Shown: positions 45,805-56,639, counted from the stretch's first letter. The stretch is 64,000 nt of DNA from Adiantum capillus-veneris (GCA_014529385.2 CM043970.1:65428496-65492495), one strand, 5' to 3'. Notes: generated by a model not told the origin, from the letters alone. Numbers and translations are program-made.

Positions 45805-47583
45805 ATGACAAAAGACCAAGAGTGGACCAAACTGGAGCGTAAACAGAAATACCAAGAACTGAAACGGTCTTTACGTGAGATATGGACTATTGAAGAAGAT
45901 AGTGATGGTAAAGGGGAGTCAGAGAAGGGAAACATGAATGTACCATCACACTATCGGAAATTTACTATCCAGGACAGAAAAATCATCATGACACCACCAG
46001 TAGTCAGGGAAAGAACCAATCAAGAATCTTACGATGGGCTTGAAAATGCAAAAAGGACAGACCTCGCGGAACCTGGTGAAAAGCCTCAGCCGGTCTATAT
46101 AGCAAATGATTTAGAGCCCGAAGAAGAAGAACGACTAACACAACTTCTCAAGAAGTATAAAGATGTGTTTGCATGGTCCTATAAAGACCTCAAAGGAGTT
46201 GATCCATCGATATGCCAACATACAATTCCTTTGAAATCAGATGCAAAACCTAGCAAACAACGTCCTTATACATATAATGACACATTTGTTAAACGAATCA
46301 AAGAGGAGATTGACAAGCTGATGGAAGCTGAATTCAGCTATGAAATTGAACATACAGATTAGGTGTCACCCATTGTGGTAGTTCCCAAAAAGAACGAAAA
46401 ACTGCGAGTGTGTGTAAACCTCAAAAAGGTAAATGCAGCCACCATAAGGGATAATTATCCCTTGCCAATCACAGAACATGTACTTGAGCGGGTGGCCGGG
46501 AAACAGGCTTATTCCTTTCTGGACGGGTTTTCAGGATACAACCAACTGGCAATTGCAAGGGAGGATCAACATAAAATAGCGTTTGCCACAGAATGGGAAA
46601 TTTATGCGTGCCGAGTTATGCCGTTTGGCTTAACTAACGCCCCAGCTACCTTCCAAAGGTTAATGATGCACGCATTCAAAGAATACTTGAGAATATTCTT
46701 AGAAATATACATGGATGATCTTTGTGTACACTCTCTTCTACGAGAGGAACATATTGACCATTTGCAAAAGGTATTTGAAAAATGCAGGACATATTGAATC
46801 TGTCTTAACTCGGAAAAGTGTATTTTTATGGTTAAGCAAGGCCGCATCTTAGGACACATTGTCTCAAGAAATGGCATAATCACTGACCTAGACAAAGTCA
46901 AAGTCATAGTAGACCTACCCAGGCCTACTAATGCGAAACAAGTGCAATCCTTCATGGGACGCTGCGGATATTATCGAAGATTCATATACATATATGCGGT
47001 CATCGCACAACCTCTGTATCATTTGCTAGTCAATTTCGATTGGACCGAGGAGTGTGAAACTTCATTCCAAAAGTTGAAGGAAAACCTTGTATCAGTACTT
47101 GTACTTAAAGAACCAGATTGGGAAAAGATATTCCATGTTCACATTGATGCTTCTGCATATGCAATCGGGAGTATTCTGGCTCAACTTGGAGACGGAACAA
47201 TGGATTTTCCAGTTTGTTATGCAAGCTGACAGCAGTTAAACAGTGCAGAAAAGAACTACACAACCACTGAACGAGAAGGGTTAGGAATGATTTATGCTGT
47301 AAAGAAATTTCGGCATTATTTGTTTGCAAACAAATTTGTGTTCTTCACAGATCATCAAGCTCTATTGTATCTGGTAAATAAACCATGCAATACAGGGAGA
47401 ATTGTACGCAGGTTTATTATATTGCTAGAGTTTGATTTCACAGTGGTGGTCAAAAAGGGTAAAACCCATCTACGAGTGGATCATCTTTCAAGGATACACA
47501 ACGGGGAAGCTCCTGAAGGAGTAGATGATGGCATACCAGATGCTTATCTTTTCAATATTGAAATGATACCCAAATGGTCTTAG
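45805..47583 (+). pseudogene. Gypsy reverse transcriptase and RNase H
   Basis: RT starts near 46110 (YKDVFAWSYKDLKGVDP). Motifs in order: SPIVVVPKKN, FLDGFSGYNQLAIA (46518), MPFGLTNAPATFQRLM, catalytic YMDDLCVHS (46708-46734), LGHIVSRNGI. RNase H follows (HIDASAYAIGSILAQ, YTTTEREGLGMIYAVKKFRH, FFTDHQALLYL) and ends HLRVDHLSRI. FLDG and the HIVS form are typical of plant Tat/Athila. Breaks: TAG at 46360-46362 replacing tryptophan, TGA at 46795 and 47227 replacing arginine, TAG at 47581 replacing glutamine. All but these stops is in one frame, so decay is mostly by point mutation. Confidence 0.93.
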
Positions 47584-47676
47584 GAAATTGTTAGCATTCT
47601 TTCCTTTGGAAGTAGGTTTGATAATACGGAATACAGATCCAAACAACAAACAATTTGACAAACAAAAAACTTCCAG

Positions 47677-48816
47677 TTGATTGCAGGACGGCTGTATCAT
47701 CTAGGATCGGACCAAATCCTACGATTATGTATAAATCCGGAAGAATTCGAGTGTTATCTTGAAGAAGCACATGTCCAGGATTGTGAATTTCATTGTTCAA
47801 TAGTGAAAACACACCAGAGACTGAAACCGTTAGGGGTTTATTGGCCAACTATGTATGCGGACACACATTATTATGTTACCAATTGTACTATATGTAGTAC
47901 CAAATGACCAATGGATCACGCGACATTGTTTCAGGTAAACATTACACCTGCATGGAGTCAATATATCATTGATTTCTTAATCACTAGGAAGTTTCTTGAG
48001 AACATAACAAGAGCACGGAAAAGGGCTATAGAGCTGGAGGCTCGCGACTTCCAGTTACTTGGGAACCAACTCTATAAGCGAGGAAAGGACAATCAACTTA
48101 GAATCCGTGCAAGTGAAAGTGAATACCTGCTAATTCTAGAACATGCACATGGAAGAATAAGTGGAGGCCATTTTTCGGGCGATAAGATGACAAAAATTGT
48201 CTTAACCGCCGGAATATGGTGGCCTACATTGTATATGGATGCTGAAGAGTTTGTAAAGCGTTGTGACGCATGTCAGCGCACCAAGGTGCCGATAAAGAGA
48301 GATGAGATGCCACTACCACCAATCATGGGAGCAAGGGAATTTGCAAAATGGGGCATTGATTTTGTGGGACCTATCACCCCTTGCATATCGCACCCATACC
48401 CAATATATCATTGTGGCTACGGACTATCTCACAAAATGGGCGGAAGCCAAGGCAACACAAAAAGTAGATGCACGGACCACTGCACAATTTTTGTATGAGA
48501 ATGTTTTTGTACGATACGGTTTACCAATAGAAATTGTCAGTGATCGTGGAACACATTTTCTTAATGAAGTCATTGAAAAGAGTTCCAAACAGGTGATTAT
48601 GTACTTGTTTATACTTTGAATCAACATGCCAAGAAACTTAAAAAGCGAGGGATGGGACCCTTTGTGATTAATGATCGATCGCAAAGCGGAGTTGTCAAGC
48701 TTGCTACATTAGCAGGTGAAGAAATGCCCAATTGGATTAGTGGATGTCGCTTGAAGAAATATCATTTACCACTCACACAGGAGATGCTTCAACAAATCCA
48801 TCAAGGAAAACAATGA
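47677..48816 (+). pseudogene. Gypsy integrase with internal deletion
   Basis: The zinc-binding HHCC domain begins near 48138 (ILEHAHGRISGGHFSGDKMT ... CDACQRTKVP). The core starts GIDFVGPITP (48353), shifts frame near 48395, and continues DYLTKWAEAKATQKVDARTT and IVSDRGTHFLNEVIE (48534-48575). The next residues jump to FQTGDYVLVYTLNQHAKKLK and GMGPFVI, the C-terminal GPF module. The rest of the core, including the catalytic glutamate, is missing. The product could not integrate. TGA at 47906 replaces arginine. Confidence 0.88.
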
Positions 48817-49265
48817 ATGAAGGAGAAACAGAGAGTACGAGAAGAAGCTCAAGCGGAAGCAAAAGAACGCATTGCAAAACAAAGACTTCTACGACAACAA
48901 CAACAAGGTGAAGCACCATTGCGAATCAATGCCATTCGACTAATGACGTTGGATGAAGACACAGTGGAGCCCATAATTGCAGTCAAAGTGGGGAGCAATC
49001 AAGTTGAATCGACGACATTGCTTGATTCTTGAGCTCAAGCAAATTTGATCTCTTACGGATTATATCAACAGCTCAAGTCCACAGGTCAACTTCATCCTAC
49101 TCCTCAAATGCTAGAAAGTAGTACATCACACTTGTTGAAAACATTGGGCTGGACTATCTTGAATGTACAAGTATAGCAATATATTTACCCACACAAATTT
49201 TATGTAGTCAAGGATGAAAGCACACAACACCCAATGTTGATGGGACAACCTTGGCAAAAAGATTG
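48817..49265 (+). pseudogene. Second retropepsin-like region downstream of integrase
   Basis: The frame continues from the integrase tail (in-frame TGA 48814-48816) through a glutamine-rich coil (EAQAEAKERIAKQRLLRQQQ) to RINAIRLMTLDEDTVEPIIAV. It then reads ESTTLLDS-stop-AQANLISYGLYQQL, and about 65 residues later FYVVKDESTQHPMLMGQPWQ. The pattern LLDSGAQANLIS ... MLMGQPW matches an aspartic protease core (the stop TGA is one base from GGA, glycine). A second protease after integrase is not part of the standard gypsy order. It could be a captured or duplicated retropepsin. Homology is inferred from motif order only. Confidence 0.6.
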
Positions 49266-51497
49266 ATGCACAAGAACAACAGGTAATAGCCTTTGCTCAA
49301 CAATACCGGAATAATCAGATGCCAACAATGCAATCACAGGAAAAAGAGCCAAAAGCACGAGTGCCACTAAAGAACAACATGATACCCAAGTCTAACAAAC
49401 AGGTAAAAGCCAACCATGCTAACTACACACATACGAAGTCACTGACCGCAGTGCAAAGATCTATGTTACCAAAACAAGGGAAACAAGTATGGATGCGGAA
49501 GGATAGAAATGACATGGCAATCCAAAAACAATGCAACGAAAGAATTCAACCGAAGCAGATAGTTCAACAAAAAACCAAGGGCATAAAACAGATATGGATC
49601 CCAAAGAAAATGCTTAGGAATAACTTAAATGTCTTCAGACATGAGAGGTAGGCTCACCACCTTGAGCTTTTCGCGCATGTTTGTCGTTTTGTCGCGAAAA
49701 CTAGCGTAGGGTTCACACACAAAGCGGGCAATAGAGACCTACAAGTAGAAGCGGCCACCTAACGGCTAACCCAAAAGCAACGAGACTTCATCGGCAGCTT
49801 ACCCTAGCATAGGAGACCAGTCTTGGATGTCCAAAGGCAGTAGAAAACCATCGGGAAAAACCCTAATTCCTAGAATCCCGCAAGAGGCCACCAAATGGGA
49901 AATCGGCGAAAAGGCGCCCAAATGCTACCAAAATTCATGGGTAGGAGCATCTCGACATGCTCGACAAGTCTATGTAGCCCACATGAACAAAAGCTGACCC
50001 GAAGCTGCACTAAACTTCAGAAACGGCATCCGACACACAAAGCGTCAAATAGCTCTCGCGGCCTAACCTCATGTCCGTTTTCCACCAAACTTCACGAGCG
50101 GCTTTCCTAGACCATCAACAACCAAGTCCTATGGTGGTAGACCACCACAAATCATAGACATGTAAACGCAACCACGAGTGCTTCTAGAGCGACAAATTGC
50201 CAAATGAAGCTCCGGTGAAGCCAAAGTCGACACAAAAACCATACGGCAAGGACCCCCAAGGGATCGGGAAGCTATGGAGACCAACATCAAGAAATTTCAT
50301 CGCCAAAAAGCACTCCAAAAGTCAAAAAATGGCTCGGAGGCTCGAAAATCCACACAGGGAGTTACTTTCTATCCATTTGACTTTTTTGTTGAAATTAGGC
50401 TTAAAAGGGACTCAGGGGGACTAAGGGCAGGCACTAGTGACAGATTCCATGAAAAAATCATCAGGAGACATCCTACGTGTAGGATGTCTCAAGGGCATTT
50501 TTGGGCACAGATCCCAACATTTTTCATCACACACATTTTCTGAATGACCTTTACATGCTAGCCACCAAGTTTCATCACATTTGGACCAAAATTGACCTCA
50601 TATGCATGAAAACGCAAAGTTAGGGCATAGAGGCAATAATGGGCCATAGACCTACCAAAACTTGTCCAAATCACATGAAACTTGCACAACACATTCACAA
50701 GCACATAAACAACCAATCTGTGTGGTCAGAAGCAAAAATTGATGAAGTAGACATCCTACGCGTAGGATGTCTATTTGACATTTTTGGCCTACAGAGGATG
50801 TTTGTCCATTCCAGATCCAATCACATCATCTTCAAGAGCTCATATACCAAGTTTGAAGCCATTCTAATCATTTTTGACCCCCAACACCTTCAAGCTACAC
50901 TTTTTGAGCCCAAAAACACTACACAAGCTCTTACAAGCATCAATTCTTATCCAAATCAAAATCCAAAAGCATGGACATGTTCCATATGCCAAGGACTACC
51001 CACAGACCAAATCCCATGCCATTTTGATGAAAAAAGACATCCTACGCGTAGGATGTCTCCAGCATATTTTTGACCTTCTGTGCAAAGAGTGACATCATCG
51101 GAGCCAATACCATGGTGCAATGAGCCCATATATCAATTTTTAACCCATTTGGACATCACTTGCTACCTGTTATGGACTTTCTACCCAATTTGTGACCTAA
51201 AGCCTGAATCAGCCCAAAAATCCACTTTTTGATGCCCAAATGCAAATCCAAGCACATAGCCATGTTCCACAGGCCAAGGACTACCAGCATGTCAAGTATC
51301 ACCCAATTCTGATGAAAAAGCGTAAGATGTCTTAATGAAATTTTTTGGCCAAAATTGCACTGTGAGCACATGCACAGTTTCACAAGTTCCTTTTAAGCTT
51401 TATTTTCAATTTTCAAGTCATTTGGATAGATAAAACTCAGTTTCTCAGCTAATATGGAAAAAATGCTAACTTCAGACTACTGAGTGCAACAAGATCT
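49266..51497 (+). other. Gypsy 3' spacer
   Basis: About 2.2 kb. The first 380 bp is open (basic, KQVKANHANYTHTKSL) and may be a tail of the preceding ORF. From 49650 on there is no convincing frame. The right half consists of diverged units of about 285 bp, each ending in the 24-bp palindrome. Confidence 0.6.
50466..51332. repeat. Palindrome cluster in the gypsy 3' spacer
   Basis: The palindrome seen in the leader recurs at 50466-50489 (centre CGTG), 50749-50772 (perfect) and 51035-51058 (perfect), plus a fourth copy missing its left arm at about 51320-51332. Starts are 283, 286 and about 285 bp apart. The flanking text is also shared, for example ATGCCAAGGACTACCCACAG and ACAGGCCAAGGACTACCAGC, so the palindromes mark tandem units. 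Confidence 0.95.
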
Positions 51498-53138
51498 ATG
51501 GTAGCTGCAAAGTCACCGGCAAAGAAGAAAAGAATGACCATAAAAGATTACCTAGAAGAGGTAGAGCCCTTCATCATACCAGAAGGAACTCTAAAGCCAA
51601 CAAGCACATGGATCCTAGAAGATCTTCTGGAGTCCAATGATCTAAAGATTTACCAAGGCGTGTTCAAAGACACCGACGAAAACGTGATAGAGCTACCAAT
51701 GATACCGCGAGAACTCAATGAGTTCATCAGAAGCAAGATGGCAGAGTATCTAGAGAAGATTGATCTCCACAATTACTTTGAAGCGGTGCCAACAGGTATT
51801 GACATAAAAAGAGTTTGGGAATTTGTGACAACAATAAAAGAAGATGGAGTGGCCAGAGTAACAGATCTGCAGGGCAAGCCAGGCACTAAGATTCTAATCA
51901 CAGAAAGAGTAGTGGTAGTTGCACTAGACCTCTCCAAAAAAGGGGATAGTGTACCAAAAGAAGAGACGAAGTAGAGGTGTACAATGAAAAGAAAGCCAAC
52001 TATACCTTTGAAGATATTTCCAACCCCAAAGTGGCAATCATGAACTAGCTGTACAATCAATATTTCCATATGTGTACAAAGCGGCCACAAAAGTACAGGA
52101 TGTCGCTTGCATCAATTGCCACAACATTCACCTGGGCAATGCAGAAAAGCAAGCCGAAGATCATCAATTATGCAGCTTATGTACATGATAATTTGGTAAA
52201 GATGGCAATAAGAACCCCACATACATCGTGCCGGGTGAGCTAATCACGAAGGTGATTTATGGGGCATTGCACGCCAAGGGAAGATGGCCCGACTCTCCAT
52301 CACAAAATGACTAGCTGAGGCTCAAAGAAGATAAGGAAGACGAGCAGCCAAAAGCACCAAGGGTGGCAACCCTTTTGAAACGCCGGTTAGAAACCGTGCA
52401 AGAAGAGCAGCCAGACCAGAAGAAAGGAAAGAAAGAATCTGCACAAGTGCCAGCAAAAGAGATGAAATCACAGAAAGCGGCACGTCTAGAGAGGCTGATG
52501 GAAAGCTTCAGGGCAGAAAGAGCCCTTAAAGGAGATTTAGACGAGCTATGGAAGCCGTCTCTAGAAGCAATGTCGGGATCATCCCGAAGGGTGCACAGAG
52601 ATAGATTTGATGATTACATTAAGAATTTTGAGATTCTTGATGCCACATCAGAGAATATCCCACATGTGTCCTTTACAGAAGAGGAAGTGGAGCAAGTCCG
52701 ATAGAAACTGCTAGAAGAGCAGGGGGCCCAAGAGAGAGAAAGGAAGACCAAGGCGGACAGTGACTTCAAGAAAAAGCCGACAACTCCACCGGCCAGCCTT
52801 GAGTCCAGCCCACCGCCTTCACCACCTCCTCTTAGCCCTCCACAAAAAGACAAAGAGGAGCAAGACAAACCAAAGGAACAAGAAAAGTCCAAGCAAGAGC
52901 AAAACCAGGAGCAGGAACCAAAGGAAAAGGCTAAGCCTAAAAGTGGGCAATCAGAGACAAATGAGTCTTACAACACATTTCTAGACCTGCTAGCTGCCGG
53001 ATACACAAAAGAAGAGGCTGCCACAGTCACATTTGACTTGGCAAGCACAGGGAACAAAGAGCAAATGCAAATCATACGATTAGTAGAGCGAAAGGAGATG
53101 GCCACTGACCGCCCACCAATGATTGGGATGTGGTGATG
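51498..53138 (+). pseudogene. Gypsy extra ORF, N-terminal and proline/lysine-rich part
   Basis: ATG 51498 opens a 158-codon frame (MVAAKSPAKKKRMTIKDYLE; later ELPMIPRELNEFIRSKMAEY, GIDIKRVWEFVTTIKEDGVA) ending at a TAG at 51972. The same frame continues with VYNEKKANYTFEDISNPKVA and RMSLASIATTFTWAMQKSKP, broken by TAG at 52048 and a frameshift near 52200. A charged segment at 52363-52704 is followed by a proline-rich stretch (PPASLESSPPPSPPPLSPPQ) and a lysine/glutamine run. The next block, NTFLDLLAAGYTKEEAATVT, may be a small helical domain. This is the env-like position, but I see no signal peptide or transmembrane segment. The function is unknown. Confidence 0.65.
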
Positions 53139-54265
53139 ACAAAGCTAACCGAGATAAGAGCCCAGTCAATGGCCTCAAAAAGTGAAAAGGCAACTCTCAA
53201 AGCCACTGAAGTGCAGATAAAGCTGGAAGTTGACACTTTACAAAAGCAAAGCCAAAGGCAGATAGAGAGAGAAGCAGAGCTGCAAGCCAGTCTAGAAAGG
53301 GCATTGCAAAGATGCCAAGAAATGGAAAGAGAAAATCAAGCAGCAGACCAAAGACTGCAAGGAGCCGAAGAGGAGTATAAACAACTCAGCAAGTCATTGA
53401 CAGATGCAGAGAGGGAAAGGGATAACCTAACCCTACAACTTCCTGAGGAGTCCAAGGAAGTAGAGGCCATGAGAAATGCCAAGGAAAAGGCAGAAATAGA
53501 CCAAGAGGCTAGCCAGGATGAGGTCCTTGAGCTCAAGGACCAGCTTAAAGTTAAAGATCAAACCATCCAGCGGCTACAGGCATCTCCTGCCAGAGTCAGA
53601 GCTACTAGCTCGACTCACACCACTACAGAAAGCCAGATCTATGAAGAACAGATGAGCTCAATGACCAGCTTAAAGTTAAAGATCAAACCATCTAGCGGCT
53701 ATGGGCATCTCCTGCCAGAGTCAGAGCTACTAGCTCGACTCATACCACTACAGAAACCCAGATCTATGAAGAACAGATGAAAGAGCTTCAACAAGAGTTA
53801 ACTTTAGAGAAAAAGCAAAGGTTAATGATGGCGGAAGGGTCCGTGGTTATGTAAACACACATGGAAGAAGAGAAAAAAGGAATGCAAGATGAGCTAGAAA
53901 TTATCAAGAGAAAGCTGGAGGAGGCGGAGAAGGTAAACGTCGAATTGAATGACCTCCTCGTGAACATGGGAGAAGAAGCCGAAGCAGAGAAACAGATTCT
54001 CCTAAAGCACATAGAAGAGCTGAGAGGACAACAAGCAGAAGAGCAAGTAGGCACAGGGCCGGCAGCCATGGAAGGCATAGACCTAGAGAATGTGGCAGAT
54101 CCTGTGGACACACCCATGCTAGAGGAAATCCTAGTAGGACCCTCTCAAGAGCCACAAGATCTAACGCAAGAAGAGGAAGAGAAGCTGCACAAGGCCATAG
54201 AGGAAGAAATCAGAGAAACGGCCAAGGAAGCCTTGGAATGGGAGCAGAGGGTTTTTAATCCATGA
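53130..54265 (+). pseudogene. Gypsy extra ORF, long coiled-coil part
   Basis: From about 53140 the sequence is a long heptad-type coiled coil (KSEKATLKATEVQIKLEVDT, QIEREAELQASLERALQRCQ, QLKVKDQTIQRLQAS). A 125-bp tandem duplication (53538-53781) shifts the frame; coding resumes as MEEEKKGMQDELEIIKRKLE and continues acidic to the stop at 54263-54265. It probably forms one protein with the segments on either side. Its likely behaviour is self-association. Confidence 0.7.
53538..53781 (+). repeat. 125-bp tandem duplication in the coiled-coil ORF
   Basis: Copies 53538-53662 and 53663-53781 begin GACCAGCTTAAAGTTAAAGA and end GATCTATGAAGAACAGATGA. They differ at about five positions. The period is not a multiple of three, so the duplication itself breaks the reading frame and must postdate the last active copy. 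Confidence 0.93.
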
Positions 54266-54990
54266 CCATTCAGAAGATCAATGCGAGCAACCTCCGGCGT
54301 GAATGGCTACAACCCTCTCTCCCATATCCTTTGCTAAAATATGAAGCCGCCACCATCAACAAGAGGATTAGAGAAGAGCCAACAATGCCACTCTACACAA
54401 CAGATATCTCCCAGCCTGAAGGGGCCAAGTTAATAGTAGACTCCCAGCCTAGGTGGAGAAAAGCATGGCTCACTAAGTACCCACAGTACCTAATCCATCT
54501 GGTAGAGGCACCCAAACTCATCAGAGATAATCTAAGCTTCTGCCCTCTACCAAGGATACGGACGTGGAAGGCCCAGGAGATACTACAAAGAAGCCAACCC
54601 ACTTGGATGAACTATCCAAAGCTGCCAAGCTTGAAGGCACGCGAGAGAATAAGTGTTCAATACATGGTGAAAACCCTAACGGGCGCCATCAAATTGTTTA
54701 CTGGCTCGCCTGACCTTTTTTGCATAATGATGAGGAAGATCTGCAAAACCCTTTTGGTAGTTTTTGAGACGTTCAAAGCGGGCCAGGTGAGAGACAGTAT
54801 CTTCTTCTTTCAAGATACTTACAGATGTGCATATGATCTGTCTGGTCAGCCTTCCTATCACCTCCAGGCCTTTGAAGAAGCGTTCTACACCGGCTTCTTC
54901 ACCATAAACACTGATATATTTGGCCCAACACTACTGGATTTACATGCAAGATATGAGTCGCTGCTCAAGATGCGGGAAACCATCAGATGA
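54262..54990 (+). pseudogene. Gypsy extra ORF, C-terminal domain
   Basis: Open frame of 242 codons starting MTIQKINASNLRREWLQPSL. Its ATG overlaps the upstream stop (ATGA), but it more likely continues the same ancestral protein after a small frameshift. It contains hydrophobic and aromatic residues (LFCIMMRKICKTLLVVFETF, DSIFFFQDTYRCAYDLSGQP, EEAFYTGFFTINTDIFGPTL) consistent with a folded alpha-helical domain. No motif is recognised. It ends 40 bp before the polypurine tract. It is the least damaged part of the 3' region. Confidence 0.65.
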
Positions 54991-55030
54991 AGAAGCAGCT
55001 CAACAGCCATGTCGGGGACGACATGAGCAA

Positions 55031-55042
55031 GGAGGGGGGGAC
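55031..55042 (+). promoter_or_regulatory. Gypsy polypurine tract
   Basis: GGAGGGGGGGAC directly before the 3' LTR start TGTTAGAAGC. Confidence 0.88.
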
Positions 55043-55973
55043 TGTTAGAAGCTGGACACACCCTACAAAAACTGACTTCTCGACAGATTATTATTTTTGT
55101 GATTATTCATTTATTGAGAAAACTCGACATTTCACCTTGTAAATATTGGGGCTTACAGAAGTTTCCAGATTGAATCCCAGTTTTGATAGTTAGATTGAGT
55201 AGATGGTTGATTTGGAACTTTAGGGTTTGAGAATTGTAAGGTATTTATACCACTTTTTGACCTTAATGAAAGAACCTTTTGTCATTTTTAAAAAAAGTTT
55301 TGAAGTCAGTGAGTGAGCGTACTGTGTACGACAGAGAGTGTGAGCTTCATCTTGACGCTACGTGTGCACCGGTCGTCGGAATCGAGTGCGAAGAAGTGCA
55401 GCGTGTTGCCCTTGACGAGAGCTACGCGCCGATACCTATATTGCGCGCGTACGGTCCGGTTTTGAGAGCTCCTTCTACGAGCTTCATCTGGTGATTTGGT
55501 GAGCATACGTTGTCCTATTTTGCATTGCAGCATATCCACGCATTCACATTGAGTAGAGCTACACATTAGGCACTTTAGTTTTCGAAAACGAAGACCTGCA
55601 AATTTCGGCCAGACATCCTACGTGATTTTGCACCATGTGTTTTGGGTTGGGGTTTTGGTTCATAGACCTTAGGGAGAGCGACCTATTGGTGTTAGTAGGG
55701 TCTCCTTCAAGTTTTGTGGTGTTTCGAGATTGTTTGATGTGTGTTCGGCTCTAGAAAGTGTTGTAGGAAGTTTCCTCTTATGCACTCTTGAAGGCTGTGA
55801 CTTAGACATTGGGTAGAGACCTCTGTAGGAATTAGTTAGGAGTCGGTCGAGTGTAGGTTGACACCTTATGCTTGCTTCCACGCGCCTGCGGATCGAGCTT
55901 CGTCCTTAACTGACAAATCTTGTTAGGTGAGTTCTCGTTGTGCTGACGTTCTTCGCGGCGTATCCGTCCAACA
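55043..55973 (+). repeat. Gypsy 3' LTR
   Basis: 931-bp partner of 31529-32457 with about 39 substitutions and a few indels. It carries the same palindrome half site (55611). It is followed by GTAGC, then by the resumed Copia-2 RT/RNase H frame. Confidence 0.94.
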
Positions 55974-55978
55974 GTAGC

Positions 55979-56586
55979 CACAAGGCCAGACATTGCTTTT
56001 GTAGTGGGAGTGGTGAGCCGATATATGGCAAATCCTGGCAGCAAGCATTGGGAAGCAGTGAAGCACATTCTTAGGTACCTCAAAGGTATGGTTCACAAGT
56101 GTTTACGCTTTGGGAACAGTGATGCATCCATTGTGGGTTATGCGGATGCACACTATACGGGTTGTGTCGACAATAGGAGATCCACATTTGGCTATGTCTT
56201 CATATTTGCTGGAGCAGCAGTATCTTGGAGGTCATGTCTTCAAGATTGTACATTGTCTTCTACTACAGAAGCAGAGTACGCTGCATTGTCGGATGCAAGT
56301 AAAGAGGCTGTATGCTTATCTCGCTTGGTCAGAAATCTTGGCATTGATGAGACTCTAGTCATATATTGTGATAGTCAGAGTGCTCTTGCATTGGCAAGGA
56401 ATCCCGTGTTTCACTCCAAATCGAAACACATTGAAGTCAGGTATCATCTTGTCAGAGATTTCTTGGCCAAAAAGCTCATTGATTTGGTCAAGGTACACAC
56501 TGACGACAACCCAACAGATGCTTTTGACGAAAGGCTTAGCTTTGGAGCGGTTTACACATTGCAACGAGTTGATGGGTATAGGTTGA
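55979..56586 (+). pseudogene. Copia-2 RT end and RNase H
   Basis: Resumes the Copia-2 polyprotein with TRPDIAFVVGVVSRYMANPG (spanning the junction), then KHILRYLKGMVHKCLRFG, GYADAHYTGCVDNRRSTFGY, STTEAEYAALSDASKEAVCL, YCDSQSALALARNPVFHSKS and KHIEVRYHLVRDFL. A frameshift near 56520 precedes FTKGLALERF and the stop at 56584-56586. These are standard copia RNase H blocks with the conserved D, E and D residues visible. Confidence 0.93.
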
Positions 56587-56639
56587 AGCCACTATATTGC
56601 TTCACGGTTGTACATACCAGGTCACTTGGGTTGTGTTGG

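Larger units (their letters stand above)
31529..55973 (+). mobile_element. Large Ty3/gypsy element (Tat/Athila-like) with extra ORFs and palindromes
   Basis: 24.4 kb including the 3.7-kb Copia-4 insertion. LTRs are 929 and 931 bp (31529-32457, 55043-55973), differing at about 39 positions (about 4.2%). The target duplication is ATAGC (31524-31528) / GTAGC (55974-55978). The primer site resembles the tRNA-Asp type of plant Tat/Athila elements. Order: leader with palindromes, 5' ORF, possible foreign insert, gag, protease, RT with YMDD, RNase H, integrase with GPF module, a second retropepsin-like region, a spacer with palindromes, a coiled-coil ORF region, polypurine tract. The FLDGFSGYNQ motif in RT supports the Tat/Athila group. 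An internal deletion removes part of the integrase. Confidence 0.93.

Noticed and set aside
51498-54990. Calling the extra gypsy ORF an envelope gene
   Set aside because: Position alone suggests it, but there is no signal peptide, cleavage site or transmembrane helix; the sequence is mainly coiled coil and helical.
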